A stretch of 21,094 nucleotides of DNA from Oppiella nova (GCA_905397405.1 CAJPVJ010000719.1:1-21094); one strand, 5' to 3'; counted from the first letter of the stretch, positions 1 through 9,802 are shown. The notes: a model not told the origin generated them from the sequence alone. Numbers and translations: made by a program.

Positions 1-271
1 CAATCTTTTTCAGCATAAAGAGCTCGGGGTCTGAATTGCATGGACCCCTGATGGCTGGTCGCCCTGTTGTCTGAACTGAGTAGGCAAAGATTACCTCCCG
101 GTGCGTTACTGCCATCAGGACTGTCCAGATATGTATACGATCTGCAGTTAAACTCTTTTTCGTGATCACATGCCTGTTCGCAATGAAAGGTAGAGGTGCC
201 CCGGACTGATTTGGTCACCGATACTATACTTATATCCCGCTCTATGGCGTGATATCTACACGAAAATGTTT
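1..271 (-). CDS. PAN gene exon 5: PAN9, truncated by the window edge
   Basis: The acceptor ATTACAG|AA at 272/271 is phase 1, matching exon 4. The exon codes for a further PAN domain (FSCRYHAIERD, CEQAC, CRSYTYLD, CLLSSDNR, closing LYAEKD at the edge). It is of the same subtype as PAN3 and PAN6. The next residues, and any ZP or membrane segment, lie left of base 1. Confidence 0.75.
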
Positions 272-3200
272 CTGTAATTGAAATATTAGTTAAAATTAGT
301 ATTAATTTTGATATAAATTAAAATCTCATACCAATAGCGCATTGATTCTCCATATAATCGGTTCCTTTCGTGAAAAGTAGAGTCAATGCATTGGAATTCC
401 TGTCTTCGGAATAGAGTCGGCATTCATGGAGTGAAGAGTCATAACTGGCGGACAGACACTTGTATTTGCGTTCTTCGAGACACCGTTTCCTACACTCCCC
501 TCTTGAGATGAATCAGCATTGGAATTCCTGTCTTCGGAATAGAGTCGGCATTCATGGAGTGAAGAGTCATAACTGGCGGACAGACACTTGTATTTGCGTT
601 CTTCGAGACACCGTTTCCTACACTCCCCTCTTGAGATGAATCGGATCCGGTCCTGAGGGTTGGCCCCAACGGACGCCTGGTCTATGATTCTGTCAAACGG
701 CCAGAACTTATTGCACTCAATATGATTGGGAACGCAGAAGCCCTCGAAGTAGTCCTTTCCCATCGATAGACGCAAATCAAGATTACCGACGGAACTGTTT
801 TCAAACAATCCGTGACACGACTGATGATAATAGTCGACCACAAATGCCCGGCACTGAGTCGAGTGTTCACATCTTCGCGCGCAAAGGCAGTGATAAGGGC
901 CTAAGACCTCTAGTGACATCTCTTCGCAATCCACTGGCGGCTAACCGAGTTTTGACCAGTGGAAGAGTTTCTCTATCGCGCGCACACCTGGTGTAAACCT
1001 GCCGAGACAACAAATGAGTGATTAATTATTATCATTGTTACATTAATACATTTATTATCAGTGTACATTTGTTATCAATGTTGGATTAATGGGTCAAAGT
1101 GAGGCAAAGCAAAGCAATGTCTGTTTATAACAAACCATAGTTTATTTAACACACATTAAATTTACTTATTTGTTCAGAATGCAACACCAGCATACGGGAC
1201 TCTCACGTTTAGACAGAGTTCACGAGAGTTAACACCCTGAACTCCCCCAGGATTGGACTGATCGATGGGTTGGAGTGGATGTGGTTGCTGTGCAAACGGT
1301 TCAAATTGTGCTGAAAAGCCATTACCTTTTGGTGGCAGTGTTGGTATTAATGACGCCGGGAATCGAGTGATAGGACCGACTGAACCACTCGTGCCATTAG
1401 GTGACGGCTCACTTGAAGGGCCAGTAGAGCCAGGCGTGGGCAGTATTGGGCTCGGACTGGGATTTGATGTTTGACTAGTCATTGCCGATGTGGTGCCAGA
1501 GCCCGGCACTGTTGGACACAGTCTTTCAAAGTATATAATTCCCGATCGTTTTTGGACAGCAGCTGATCCGGCACTGGCCCTGTCATCACCAGATATAAAA
1601 CACTGGCCATTACTGGAATAGTAGGCGAAGGATCGGCATAAGAAGCGTTTGTTGTCATTGCAATAGTTTTCGCAAACTTCATGAGAGGAAACACCATTGG
1701 TTTCCACTAAATCAGTATACGTTGGATAGGCGTCTAACGTCTTCTCATATGGACAGGTACTATGACTTCTGACACATTGGTTCTCGAGGTAATTGATTTT
1801 AATACTTCTGGACCGATAATAACTGGCTGGACTCGTACGCCTGTCCTCTTGTGAGAGCCGACATTCAGTTGTCTCGTCGTTATAGAGCGCCGAACGACAC
1901 GCGAACTCTCGCTCCTGAAGACAGTATTCCTCACAATCTCTGCGGCTTTGGACGAAGTTTAGTGTCTTTGCGTACAGAATAGGCGCTAATTCATGGCCTA
2001 TAAGTAGCACAATATTTATATGTTTAATATTCACAATCATGGTCTAAACATTTTTGCAAATTTGAAACAATACAAGATCAATGATCAATGACTTTTATCT
2101 GACAAGTTTCCATTGGAAACTAACAGTGAGTTTTATATATAATTAATGCAATGACTAAAACTTATTAAATAAAGTCAAAATCAATTTTAAGTTTAAAATT
2201 TTAGTTCATATAAAAACTGATATAATGAAGACATACCGAGTATACGCTCGAAGGCCCAGAACTTGTCCTGACATTGAGTCATAATCTGCGGGACTCTAAG
2301 ACATATCTTCTGCTTTATTGAGAGCGGAAGCGCCCCTTACTCTAGTGGCCAGGAAGGGACTCTTAAAGCCAGGTTAAAGAGTGTAGACCACGAGACTATC
2401 AACTGTGATTTTCGCCCTGTTAACTCTAAGCGACTCAGACAGCTCTCCCGACACCAACCGGTGGCGCCCAGAGTCCCGATGTTCGGTAACTCGACGGCTG
2501 TCGTGACGGCAGACCGCAACACATGTCCCGTAATCTTCTCGTAAGTGAATATACCATTAGTGCAGAGCTCGGCCACACACGTCCTCTCCCCATAGACGGC
2601 ACCCTTTTGTGGCGGAAGGGTTGTGCCCACGAGACTCACGCCGTCGTCACCGCTGAGGACACAGCGATTACTGAGGAAACTGAAGGCCCGGCAGTTGAAT
2701 GCTGTCTCGCGATCGCATTGCATCTGACAGTCGTCTGAAGACTGCGAGAATTGCAACGAATCCATCGATAGAACCGAGAAATCGGGTTTTGTTCGGTACA
2801 CACATGAGGACGGACCTAATGGACACACATTTGCCACATATTTATTCATATTTATTAAGGAAATTAGTTCTTTGTGTTAATATAACGCTAATAGTAAATA
2901 CGAAATAACTCTCGCCTTCGCGGGGAATGAGATCACCGGTCCTTCCCTGAGAATTTCGGTCCAATTTCTCACATCTGGTGCTCTGATAGTTGACACTAAA
3001 AGCGGGACAATTGAGATTCGCTGAGTCGCAGCTCTCCCGACACCAACCCGTGGCGCCCAGAGTCCCGATGTTCGGCAACTCGACGGCTGTCGTGACGGCA
3101 GACCGCAACACATGTCCCGTAATCTTCTCGTAAGTGAATATACCATTAGTGCAGAGCTCGGCCACACACGTCCGCTCCCCATAGACGGCACCCTTTTGTG

Positions 3201-4629
3201 GCGGAAGGGTTGTGCCCACGAGACTCACGCCGTCGTCACCGCTGAGGACACAGCGATTACTGAGGAAACTGAAGGCCCGGCAGTTGAATGCAGTCTCGCG
3301 ATCGCATTGCATCTGACAGTCGTCTGAAGACTGTGAGAATTGCAACGAATCCATCGATAGGTGGCTCTTTAGCCCAAAACAAGCCATGTGTGTACTCCTG
3401 CCTGGATTACCTGTGTGTAAACGGTGTATAAATAAGTATAAATAATTCCTTTAATCAAGTAACACAATTATATTGCGATTATCATTTACTATAAACAATT
3501 TGAATGAATTAAAATGCATTTTGTAATTTATTGTTCTATACACAGAAATTAATATTTAATCAATTCAATGTTTAAAACAATGCATTCAATTTGTAAATTT
3601 TATATCAAGGACTGGGTGAAAGCTAACTATAATGCTGTTAATTAAGTTATAATATATTTCACACTATTATTTATCTTTATAGGACAGGATCACAGACATG
3701 GACGCGATAGCCGTCTATATTTCGAAACCCATTTCCGTTAAATTATGCAAATGTTATATAAAAATAGGATTCAATTCATTTAACTCTAACTGTATTTCAG
3801 AATTAATTGTTTTTAAATGCAAAACATGGCTAAACAAAAGTTTTCACAAATTAATGCAAAACTGCAAACAAATTGCAAAACATTTTGTCCAAAAACTTCC
3901 TCAATATTCAAATGAGAGGCAATGTCTGCGCAAAATGAATGGTTGACCCATACCTGAAGCGGCGCATTGATTCTCTAAGTAATCTCTGGTACTGTTGTCC
4001 ACTTGTCTGAAGGCCTGCGGTTGTGTCCGTCGGTCCTCTTTAGACAAACGACATATTCTTCTGGTGTCGTCGTAATCAACACTTCTGCAGATGAAGTTGT
4101 TTTCAATGAGACACGACTTAACGCACTCTTCTTTGCTGCCGATGTTATCGATTTGCTTCTCAACGAACCCCTCAATGAAAGCACTTTTGACTCTCTCGAA
4201 GGCCCACAGCCTCTCATTACCACAGGCGCTGTCGAAGGCCTGTCTTGAGATGCCTTTGAGACAGATCTTCTCGAAATAGTTAGTACTGACGGAGTGTTGC
4301 AATCGATCCCTATTTCGCTTCGAGTTCTCCGAATAAGCAGAACAACGAAACTTTGCATAATTCAGACCAAAGGCCTGGCATTTGGGTTGTTGTCGGCATA
4401 GGTTCACACAATCGCGGGTTAGGGCCACGTTCTCCTGGTGTAAGAGAGTGCCCACAACACTGACACCGACGCCGAAGTCAGACACCGTTGTCTTCTCGAA
4501 GGTCTCGATACCACCGAAACAGTTCTGGGAGTCGACCACAGCTCTCGCGATCACTGACAGCACTATTGGTATCATAATTAACTGATTCGACAAGACTTTA
4601 CATTTTCTCGTATCTATTACACTAAACAT
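1..4629 (-). CDS. Secreted multi-PAN/apple-domain protein, five exons, 3' end beyond the window
   Basis: Five exons code for a secreted extracellular protein made almost entirely of PAN/apple domains (about 934 residues in the window after correcting assembly errors). My model is exon 1 4629-3954, exon 2 3410-2237 without 2311-2899, exon 3 1997-1207, exon 4 940-332 without one 128-base unit, and exon 5 271-1. All junction phases agree (1, 1, 0, 1). Nine PAN domains are visible, each with the CxxxC helix motif, a central Cys and an aromatic-rich closing Cys motif such as YFEKIC, YLENQC or YGERTC. PAN domains bind proteins or glycans. Long secreted PAN arrays are known in apical matrix proteins such as NompA and NOAH, which end in a ZP domain; no ZP domain is in this window, so that family is only a suggestion. 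The start at 4629 has a basic n-region (TRKCK) followed by a hydrophobic stretch; ATGs at 4653 and 4575 are alternatives. Confidence 0.82.
332..940 (-). CDS. PAN gene exon 4: PAN7 and PAN8, frame broken by a 128-base assembly duplication
   Basis: The exon codes for PAN7 (CLCARRC, CRAFVVDYY, ending YFEGFC) and PAN8 (CNKFWPFDRII, CRKRC, CLSASY, CRLYSEDRN, ending YMENQC). The proposed acceptor GGTTAG|CCG at 941/940 is phase 0 and matches the GTGAGA donor of exon 3. The donor TTG|GTATGAG at 332/331 is phase 1. The exon is 609 bases as given and 481 without one 128-base unit; only the shorter length fits phase 0 in and phase 1 out, and only then does SEDRNSNA lead into DYMENQCAI. An alternative acceptor at 999/998 would include an in-frame TAG at 943-941, so I prefer 940. 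Confidence 0.7.
388..642. repeat. Exact 127-base direct repeat with one intervening 'a' (assembly overlap)
   Basis: Bases 388-514 and 516-642 are identical, 127 bases each, separated by 'a' at 515; the bases on either side differ between the copies. The unit lies inside a coding exon and shifts its frame. The exact 127-base length and single-base spacer match an unmerged contig overlap. Confidence 0.9.
1174..1997 (-). CDS. PAN gene exon 3: PAN5, PAN6 and a Pro/Ser/Thr/Gly-rich linker
   Basis: The acceptor TTATAG|GC at 1998/1997 joins in phase to exon 2 (FERIL-G-HELAP). The exon completes PAN5 (CEEYC, CRSALY, CRLSQEDRR, YLENQC) and holds all of PAN6 (CPYEKTL, CENYC, CRSFAYY, CFISGDDR, ending YFERLC). 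A low-complexity linker of about 95 residues rich in Pro, Ser, Thr and Gly follows, then RELCLN, which looks like the opening Cys of another PAN domain. Two ends are possible. Splicing at the donor AAC|GTGAGA (1207/1206) continues into exon 4; reading on reaches TGA at 1176-1174 and gives a shorter six-PAN isoform. Confidence 0.8.
2237..3410 (-). CDS. PAN gene exon 2: PAN3, PAN4, start of PAN5, interrupted by an assembly insert
   Basis: The acceptor ACACAG|GT at 3411/3410 (phase 1) opens PAN3 (CQMQC, CRAFSF, CVLSGDDG, ending YGERTC). PAN4 follows (IFTYEKI, CRESC, CPAFSVNY, ending ESYFVKIC), then the opening of PAN5 (CQDKFWAFERIL). The donor is CTCG|GTATGT at 2237/2236, phase 1. As given, the frame is broken between 2900 and 2310. 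Without the artefactual 2311-2899 the exon is 585 bases, and the join reads ESYF-V-KICLRV in frame, matching the YFEKIC closure of the other PAN domains. An alternative acceptor at 3401 would drop three residues. Confidence 0.78.
2311..2899. other. Artefactual 589-base second copy of 2900-3488 with non-reversed complemented ends
   Basis: At a constant offset of 589 the segment has three parts. Bases 2311-2438 are the base-by-base complement of 2900-3027, in the same direction. Bases 2440-2771 are a direct copy of 3029-3360 with five differences. Bases 2773-2899 (127 bases) are the same-direction complement of 3362-3488 with one mismatch. The joints at 2439 and 2772 are both 'a'. Parallel complement is not produced by any DNA rearrangement, so this is a software product, probably a second bubble arm with wrongly oriented k-mer ends. 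Confidence 0.93.
3411..3953 (-). other. Intron 1 of the PAN gene
   Basis: An AT-rich intron of 543 bases with GTATGG donor and ACACAG acceptor. I see no repeat or other gene in it. Confidence 0.6.
3954..4629 (-). CDS. PAN gene exon 1: signal peptide, PAN1, PAN2
   Basis: The exon codes for about 225 residues. Residues 1-34 look like a signal peptide (core IMIPIVLSVIARAVV), with cleavage likely before QNC. PAN1 spans about residues 37-123 (FEK, then CVNLC, then CQAFGLNY, ending YFEKIC). PAN2 spans about 136-222 (LWAFERV, ECVKSC, ICRSVDY, CRLSKEDRR, ending YLENQC). The donor CAG|GTATGG at 3954/3953 leaves phase 1. No stop interrupts the exon. Confidence 0.85.
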
Positions 4630-6360
4630 ATTTATGTTGACATTAATTAACATTTTAAACAAACTTTCATTAATGTCTATTTAATGTTCATAAATGTCTT
4701 TAAAAACTTTTTCAATTACTTTTAGCGCATTTTGAAAGTTAAGATTTGTAAGCACATAATATAATGAAAGATTTCACTGTCAGTCGACAATTGGGAAGGG
4801 TTTGAAACATCACATCATTTCAAAGTCATGATCGAGAGTCCTCTGCCAAAAGCCCGGACCACATCACTGGCTGAATGTCATGAGCCGAACACCAATTCAT
4901 TGATTTGCTTTGATGTTTAACAGGAAATACATTTGTTTCCTAAATATTCACTAAATAGTTGAACAAAACTTATTGTAACAAAAAAAATAATACAAATACT
5001 TTATAAAAATCGAGAACTGAATCATCGATTGTCGGACACAATCACAATGTTTGACAAAACTTCAAAAGTGAATACACTATTAATGGTGAGACATATGAGT
5101 GAGTATTGGGTTGGCTATAGTGGTGGTGATGTAATGATGATGACAGCGATTGGGAAGTAGTTTGCGAGTGATGTGTGGACTTGGGATATGATATATCAGG
5201 TCGATGTACGTGTGGTCAAAGTGGGTCCACAGCGTTATCACCACTGCCTATGAATGCATTTCCTTTTGAATGTCATATGAGATTGTTTCGCATTTATATA
5301 AAAAACTTTTTTTTTGTCATTTATTGCATTTAATAGTTTTGTTATATTTATATTCATAGGGAACGGATGGCTGGCTATGGATGGCTAACTGCGCTCATCA
5401 TATCATCACTTCTCATCTCCTATTCATCCCAGTGCTGACCTGACCTCATATATCGCACCCATTCATGAAATGCCATCAAAATTAGTCTCTTTTTTCTCAT
5501 TTATTTTACAAATTAATACTCTTTTGTCTAAAATAATTATTATTCACTCGTTTTTGAAACTATTTTTCAATAAAACAGTTATAATTGAATTCAGCGAAAG
5601 TTTTGCCAATTATTGCCTCCAATTAGTGGTAAAATTATTTGTGGCAAGTTTGACAAGTTTTTCATTACTAGGAAATTGTGAATATTCTGACAATTATTTG
5701 TCATAAGAGAGTGAAGCAAACATATTACCACTAATCGTAGTAATCGTGTAATTAATTTAATTTTCTTGACCTTAAAACTAATGATAAGTTTCTAATTTCG
5801 TTAAAAAACTTTTTAATTAAAGACTTCATTCCTTTTTGCTAGTATTAACTCTATATGAAATCAAATGTACCTTATTTGCTATAAAAGGACCTAAAAGATT
5901 ATCAATNTCGTGTAATTAATTTAATTTTCTTGACCTTAAAACTAATGATAAGTTTCTAATTTCGTTAAAAAACTTTTTAATTAAAGACTTCATTCCTTTT
6001 TGCTAGTATTAACTCTATATGAAATCAAATGTACTTTATTTGCTATAAAAGGACCTAAAAGATTATCAATGCAAATTCCATTTATCAATAATTATTGTGT
6101 ACACACGTTTGTGTATTAAAAGTAATTTTGTTATGAATATACTAAAAAAAGATCAAATTAAACATTATTTAAATAAACAAATGTTAAATGAATTTAGTTT
6201 ATAATTTACAAACGAGTCCAACAGTATTCACACAAATCAATGCAAATTGAATGCAAAGTCTGTCACAAACTGTTCACAAATAACGTCCGAAACACATGTT
6301 TTTGAACCAAATATTTGTTTTGCAATCGGTTTTGAAGTTTGGAGACAATCGGCTCAAGAC
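4630..6360. other. Non-coding interval between divergent genes
   Basis: This stretch separates the divergent 5' ends of the PAN gene and GNB1L, so it should hold both promoters and 5' UTRs. No convincing TATA box or initiator is recognisable. Less AT-rich stretches at about 4780-4900, 5090-5260 and 5360-5460 are candidates for UTR or regulatory sequence. The short open stretches here look like chance in AT-rich DNA. Confidence 0.5.
5744..6070. repeat. 163-base direct repeat joined by a single N (assembly join)
   Basis: Bases 5744-5906 and 5908-6070 match with one difference (a C/T in the tract before TTATTTGCT), and the only N in the window (5907) sits between them. This is an overlap between contig ends left unmerged, not a biological tandem repeat. 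It is non-coding and upstream of GNB1L. Confidence 0.9.
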
Positions 6361-7413
6361 ATGACAACCTCGAGGTCCATAACATTGGGTGCACCCAAAC
6401 CACTGTTTGTCTTCAGAGGTTTACCACAAACGTGTTCATCGATAACAGCCCTATGTTTTACCACAATCGACGGCAAAGACTGTCTGATCGGTGGCAGTGA
6501 TTGCGGACAAGTGATGGTGTGGTGTCTGGACACCTATCGGTGCCAATCGGTGGTCACCACTGACCACAACTCACGAATACAAGAGTTGATTGCCTGCGAG
6601 GATCACGTGTTGTGTCAGTCGAAGAATGGAGTGATCGATGTGTTTGACAACCGATTGTCTTCAGTGCAGAAGTCATTCACCACTTCTGACATCACTTTCT
6701 GTAAATGCTTTCTCTATTTGAGTCCAAACTCTGACAATACTTTTGGTTCAAAATATTTAGGATTTGTGTCCAAAAGAGACAACAAATTGATTGAAATGAT
6801 TGACTATAAGACTGATAAAAGTGTGGCAATTGTTGGCCAAACGGATGTCAACAACGGCTGTCCATTGACTTTGTTTGTGACACACTTTGACACCAATGAT
6901 GGCAAATATGATGTCGTTTTTGTGATAATCGGTTACGAAAGCGGTTCACTACTAGTGTTCAAAACAGATCCCAATCTCAATGACAGTCAATGCGTGACTC
7001 AATTGAAATGTTTTGAGACAATGATTACTGCAATGGATTTCAACGACCAGAAGATGTCTGGCATTTGCTGTTCAGTGGATAATGTGATCTCTGTTTGGAC
7101 TTTGACTGTAAGTGAGGACAAGTCAGACGTCTGTCTGTCTCTCAAGAAGGACCTAATGGTGACAAACGGCGGTCTATTGTGTTGTCATATCCGAAGCGAT
7201 GGCCGTATATTCGGGTGCGGAGGAAGTGATGGTCGGATCCGAGTGTTTGCACTCAAGAGTTTGAAACCGCTGGCGGTTATCGACTCTCACAAAGAGTCCA
7301 TTGAAAGCCTTATATTTTCGGACAAATTGGTTACAAAACAAAATAAAATGCTTTTATCCGTCGGTTCTAAAGACAAAACTATAAGTCTTTGGGATTTGTA
7401 TAATAATTTGTAA
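6361..7413 (+). CDS. GNB1L: GNB1L-like WD40-repeat protein
   Basis: An intact single-exon frame of 350 residues, close to human GNB1L (327). I start at ATG 6361 (MTTSRSITLGAPKPLFVFRG), which aligns with the human N-terminus; the frame is open upstream but without an ATG. WD-type blades are visible through GGSDCGQVMVWCLDTY, the GYESGSLLVF segment, MDFNDQKMSGICCSVDN then VWTL, GGSDGRIRVFALKSLKPL, and the C-terminal GSKDKTISLWDLYNN. Each block has a close counterpart in human GNB1L. GNB1L and its fungal homologue Asa1 are linked to the TTT/ASTRA chaperone pathway that matures PIKK-family kinases; this is family knowledge, not visible here. It is convergent with the small secreted gene at 7505. 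Lack of introns contrasts with the neighbouring genes. Confidence 0.9.
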   Translation: MTTSRSITLGAPKPLFVFRGLPQTCSSITALCFTTIDGKDCLIGGSDCGQVMVWCLDTYRCQSVVTTDHNSRIQELIACEDHVLCQSKNGVIDVFDNRLSSVQKSFTTSDITFCKCFLYLSPNSDNTFGSKYLGFVSKRDNKLIEMIDYKTDKSVAIVGQTDVNNGCPLTLFVTHFDTNDGKYDVVFVIIGYESGSLLVFKTDPNLNDSQCVTQLKCFETMITAMDFNDQKMSGICCSVDNVISVWTLTVSEDKSDVCLSLKKDLMVTNGGLLCCHIRSDGRIFGCGGSDGRIRVFALKSLKPLAVIDSHKESIESLIFSDKLVTKQNKMLLSVGSKDKTISLWDLYNNL

Positions 7414-7504
7414 ATTTATGAATTAATTTTGATAAATAATTTTTATAATAATATATTTGTTGTTCATTTCGGTATAATTTTTGTGTCCAATGGAAGTGTT
7501 GGGC

Positions 7505-7960
7505 TCAAGAACTAATTGTTTGGTCCAAATGACTGATCCACTGATGGATAGTATTCTGATTGAATGAAAATGAAGTGAATGTAAGCAATGGAGTGATGTT
7601 TGAATGCAAATAATGAATGTGAAGACCTGATTGTGTGTCTCGTATGAGACACTCTTCCATACAACCCCTGAGTTCGCCGATCTGATAGTCATCCAGATGT
7701 TTGTGACTCATTTGCATCAGATTTGTGTTTATATCCAAGTCCTTGTCGGTGTCGATGCCATACTTAGGCCAACAATTATAGCCGCATTTGGCAATTGCTA
7801 TGATGGGAAGGCTCGACCTTTCATCCAACAAACTCTCGCTTAGCCTTACTTTGAACGAGCAATGAATTATATTTTTTTGTCAAATCAAAGTGTTTTAATA
7901 AGACTCACAATTAGTGAATGAAATCAAAACAAATATGAGACCAATGAATGAATGTTTCAT
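7505..7960 (-). CDS. Small secreted protein with two CxxxC motifs, two exons
   Basis: Exon 1 (7960-7909) starts at an ATG and codes for a typical signal peptide, MKHSFIGLIFVLISFTN. The donor T|GTGAGT (7909/7908, phase 1) and acceptor TTCAAAG|TA (7849/7848) define a 60-base intron and join in frame to exon 2 (7848-7505). The predicted precursor is 131 residues. The mature part holds only four cysteines, in two CxxxC pairs (CGYNC and CMEEC) about 40 residues apart, with acidic and His-rich sequence between. Such spacing can form a disulphide-linked helical hairpin, but I recognise no family. The tail after the second pair is Ser/Thr/Asn-rich and may be disordered. A strong signal peptide plus a phase-matched consensus intron is the main support; no homology is claimed. 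Confidence 0.55.
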
Positions 7961-9802
7961 TTTGTGTTCATTTAATTAAAAGCTTGTTTTAAATTACATT
8001 TAGAAATGCAGCCAATTATGAGCCATACAGTAGTGTGAAATGCATTAGAATTTTCATATAAATTATGTGTTAATCAAATGCTAAGAGTCCTCCACTTTCT
8101 TAAGTATCAAATATCATTTATTTGATCCCTTTTAATAAAAACAAATTAGGAAATAGTTGACTAACTGTGCGAATTGGGTTTCATTTATTCATTTCAATGC
8201 CTTACTTTCCCTTCATAGCAAACATATCATTGACAAATAGCTGCTAAAAACATTTTTAAACTATTAAATAAACAGTTATTAATACTAATAGTCTGTTTAT
8301 TACCTAATGTTTAAAAAATGTTTAGCTTTTCTTATTATTTATATTATTTAAGTATTTATTAATAGCTTATAAATGACTTTAAAATAAATATTGCAATTAT
8401 TAAATAAATGAAGCGACGAATGGATAATATTTTTAAGAAGTTTTTATTATCTAAAAAAGACGGATAAAAGCTTTAGTGAAATATACATAAATCAAAGGAA
8501 TTATAATAATAACAGTTGAAAAAAGTAATGCAAATTATTTATCAGTAAAGTCAAGACAAAAAATTATATAAAAAACACAATAGTCTACAGAATCTACACT
8601 TGAATTTTGGTTAACATTATGCTTTTTTGGTTTTAATAACTTTGAGGGATAATCATAATTATTTAGTGAGAGATAAATGAAAACATCAATTGAGCTGTGG
8701 TTAAGACAGAGAATCAAAAATAAATGACTGACTTTTCTTTCTTAACAATCAATTTCTCACATGTTTTCCCTTTAAATCATCTCAAAACACAAGATATGAG
8801 TTGAAATCATATTAAAGAGACATTTACTGTATATTTAATAATAATCGTAATTATAATTATATATATGAAAAACTTTAATCGAAAGCATAATTTAAAGCCA
8901 AAAAGTATTTATCGGTTTTTCGTACAGTAATAAAAGTGTTGCGTTAAGAGTATGTGTTTTCGGTATGAGTTGTGTTAGAGTTATGTTGTTTGAAATGACA
9001 ATTAGTTTGTATTTTCTCATAAATATTACAATTCAATTCCAATCAGTACTGTATATTGAGTTTTAAAACACATGTCTTGAGAGAGATAGAGAGCACTAAA
9101 AATATAAATCACATCAAATTGTTTTTATATTATGTATGTTTTGCCCACAATTTAGATTTAATCACTTTTATATCGAATGCAAATACAGTGTCCACTGTTT
9201 TCTCACATATTATATCATATAATCAATCATTTATTTTTCACAAATATTTAGTTTTGGTGGATAAGAGTCAAAAAAGAGACACATATTTATGAAACAATAC
9301 TTTTGCAGTCAAATGCAATATTCATTAATTAGTTTAAAAATTTTTCTTTTTTATATATAAGTTTATATTTACACTTAAATGGTTTGCTTTTTATCAGTCA
9401 TTCGTTTTCTTATTTTCTTTAATCCAATTTAATTTATAATTCACTTTTTTGTGTGACTTTTTCTCATTTATACCGAAAAACTTATATAAAACTTAGTTTT
9501 CTAATTATATTGAAAGCTTTTCATTACATAGACTGTTGTTAGCAATTAGTCCGAAGTGAAGTAATTCATAAAATAGTTTTCATTGAAAAGCAAATGTTTC
9601 TGATTGTGGAGACGAAAGCAATTTTAATTCATTAAAATCGACTTAAAGTCTCCTCACTTTCACAAAGAGTTAAACTCTTAAACAGAGATATATTTGTGAA
9701 TCACAACAGAAATATTGGTTTTCAATTAAACTAATAGCAAAATATATGATCGAAATCTAATTTAATTACAATGTAATGCAGTTATAAGTCTGTTCTCATA
9801 TC
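7961..9802. other. Intergenic AT-rich DNA
   Basis: No credible gene, RNA or repeat was seen. Open stretches near 8535-8717 and 9056-9292 lack protein-like composition and lack good starts. Confidence 0.5.

Noticed and set aside
332-998. PAN gene as a pseudogene (in-frame TAG at 943-941 and frameshift after SEDRNSNA)
   Set aside because: The TAG is avoided by the phase-matched acceptor at 940, and the frameshift comes from the 128-base assembly duplication.
1265-1474. Gly/Pro-rich plus-strand frame
   Set aside because: It is the antisense reading of the Pro/Ser-rich linker of the PAN gene.
2237-2309. A separate 73-base exon with acceptor AAAGCAG|AAG at 2310
   Set aside because: The acceptor lies in complemented artefact sequence. 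Joining 2310 to 2900 gives one continuous open exon instead.
2337-2849. A second, tandem PAN exon with its own phase-1 acceptor at 2816 and start PSSCVYRTKPDF
   Set aside because: The stretch is the non-reversed complement of 3362-3488, so both the acceptor and the residues are an artefact; its downstream end is also complemented sequence.
5470-5706. 78-codon plus-strand frame beginning with ATG
   Set aside because: Phe/Leu/Ile/Ser/Lys-rich composition expected by chance in AT-rich DNA; no domain and no splice context.
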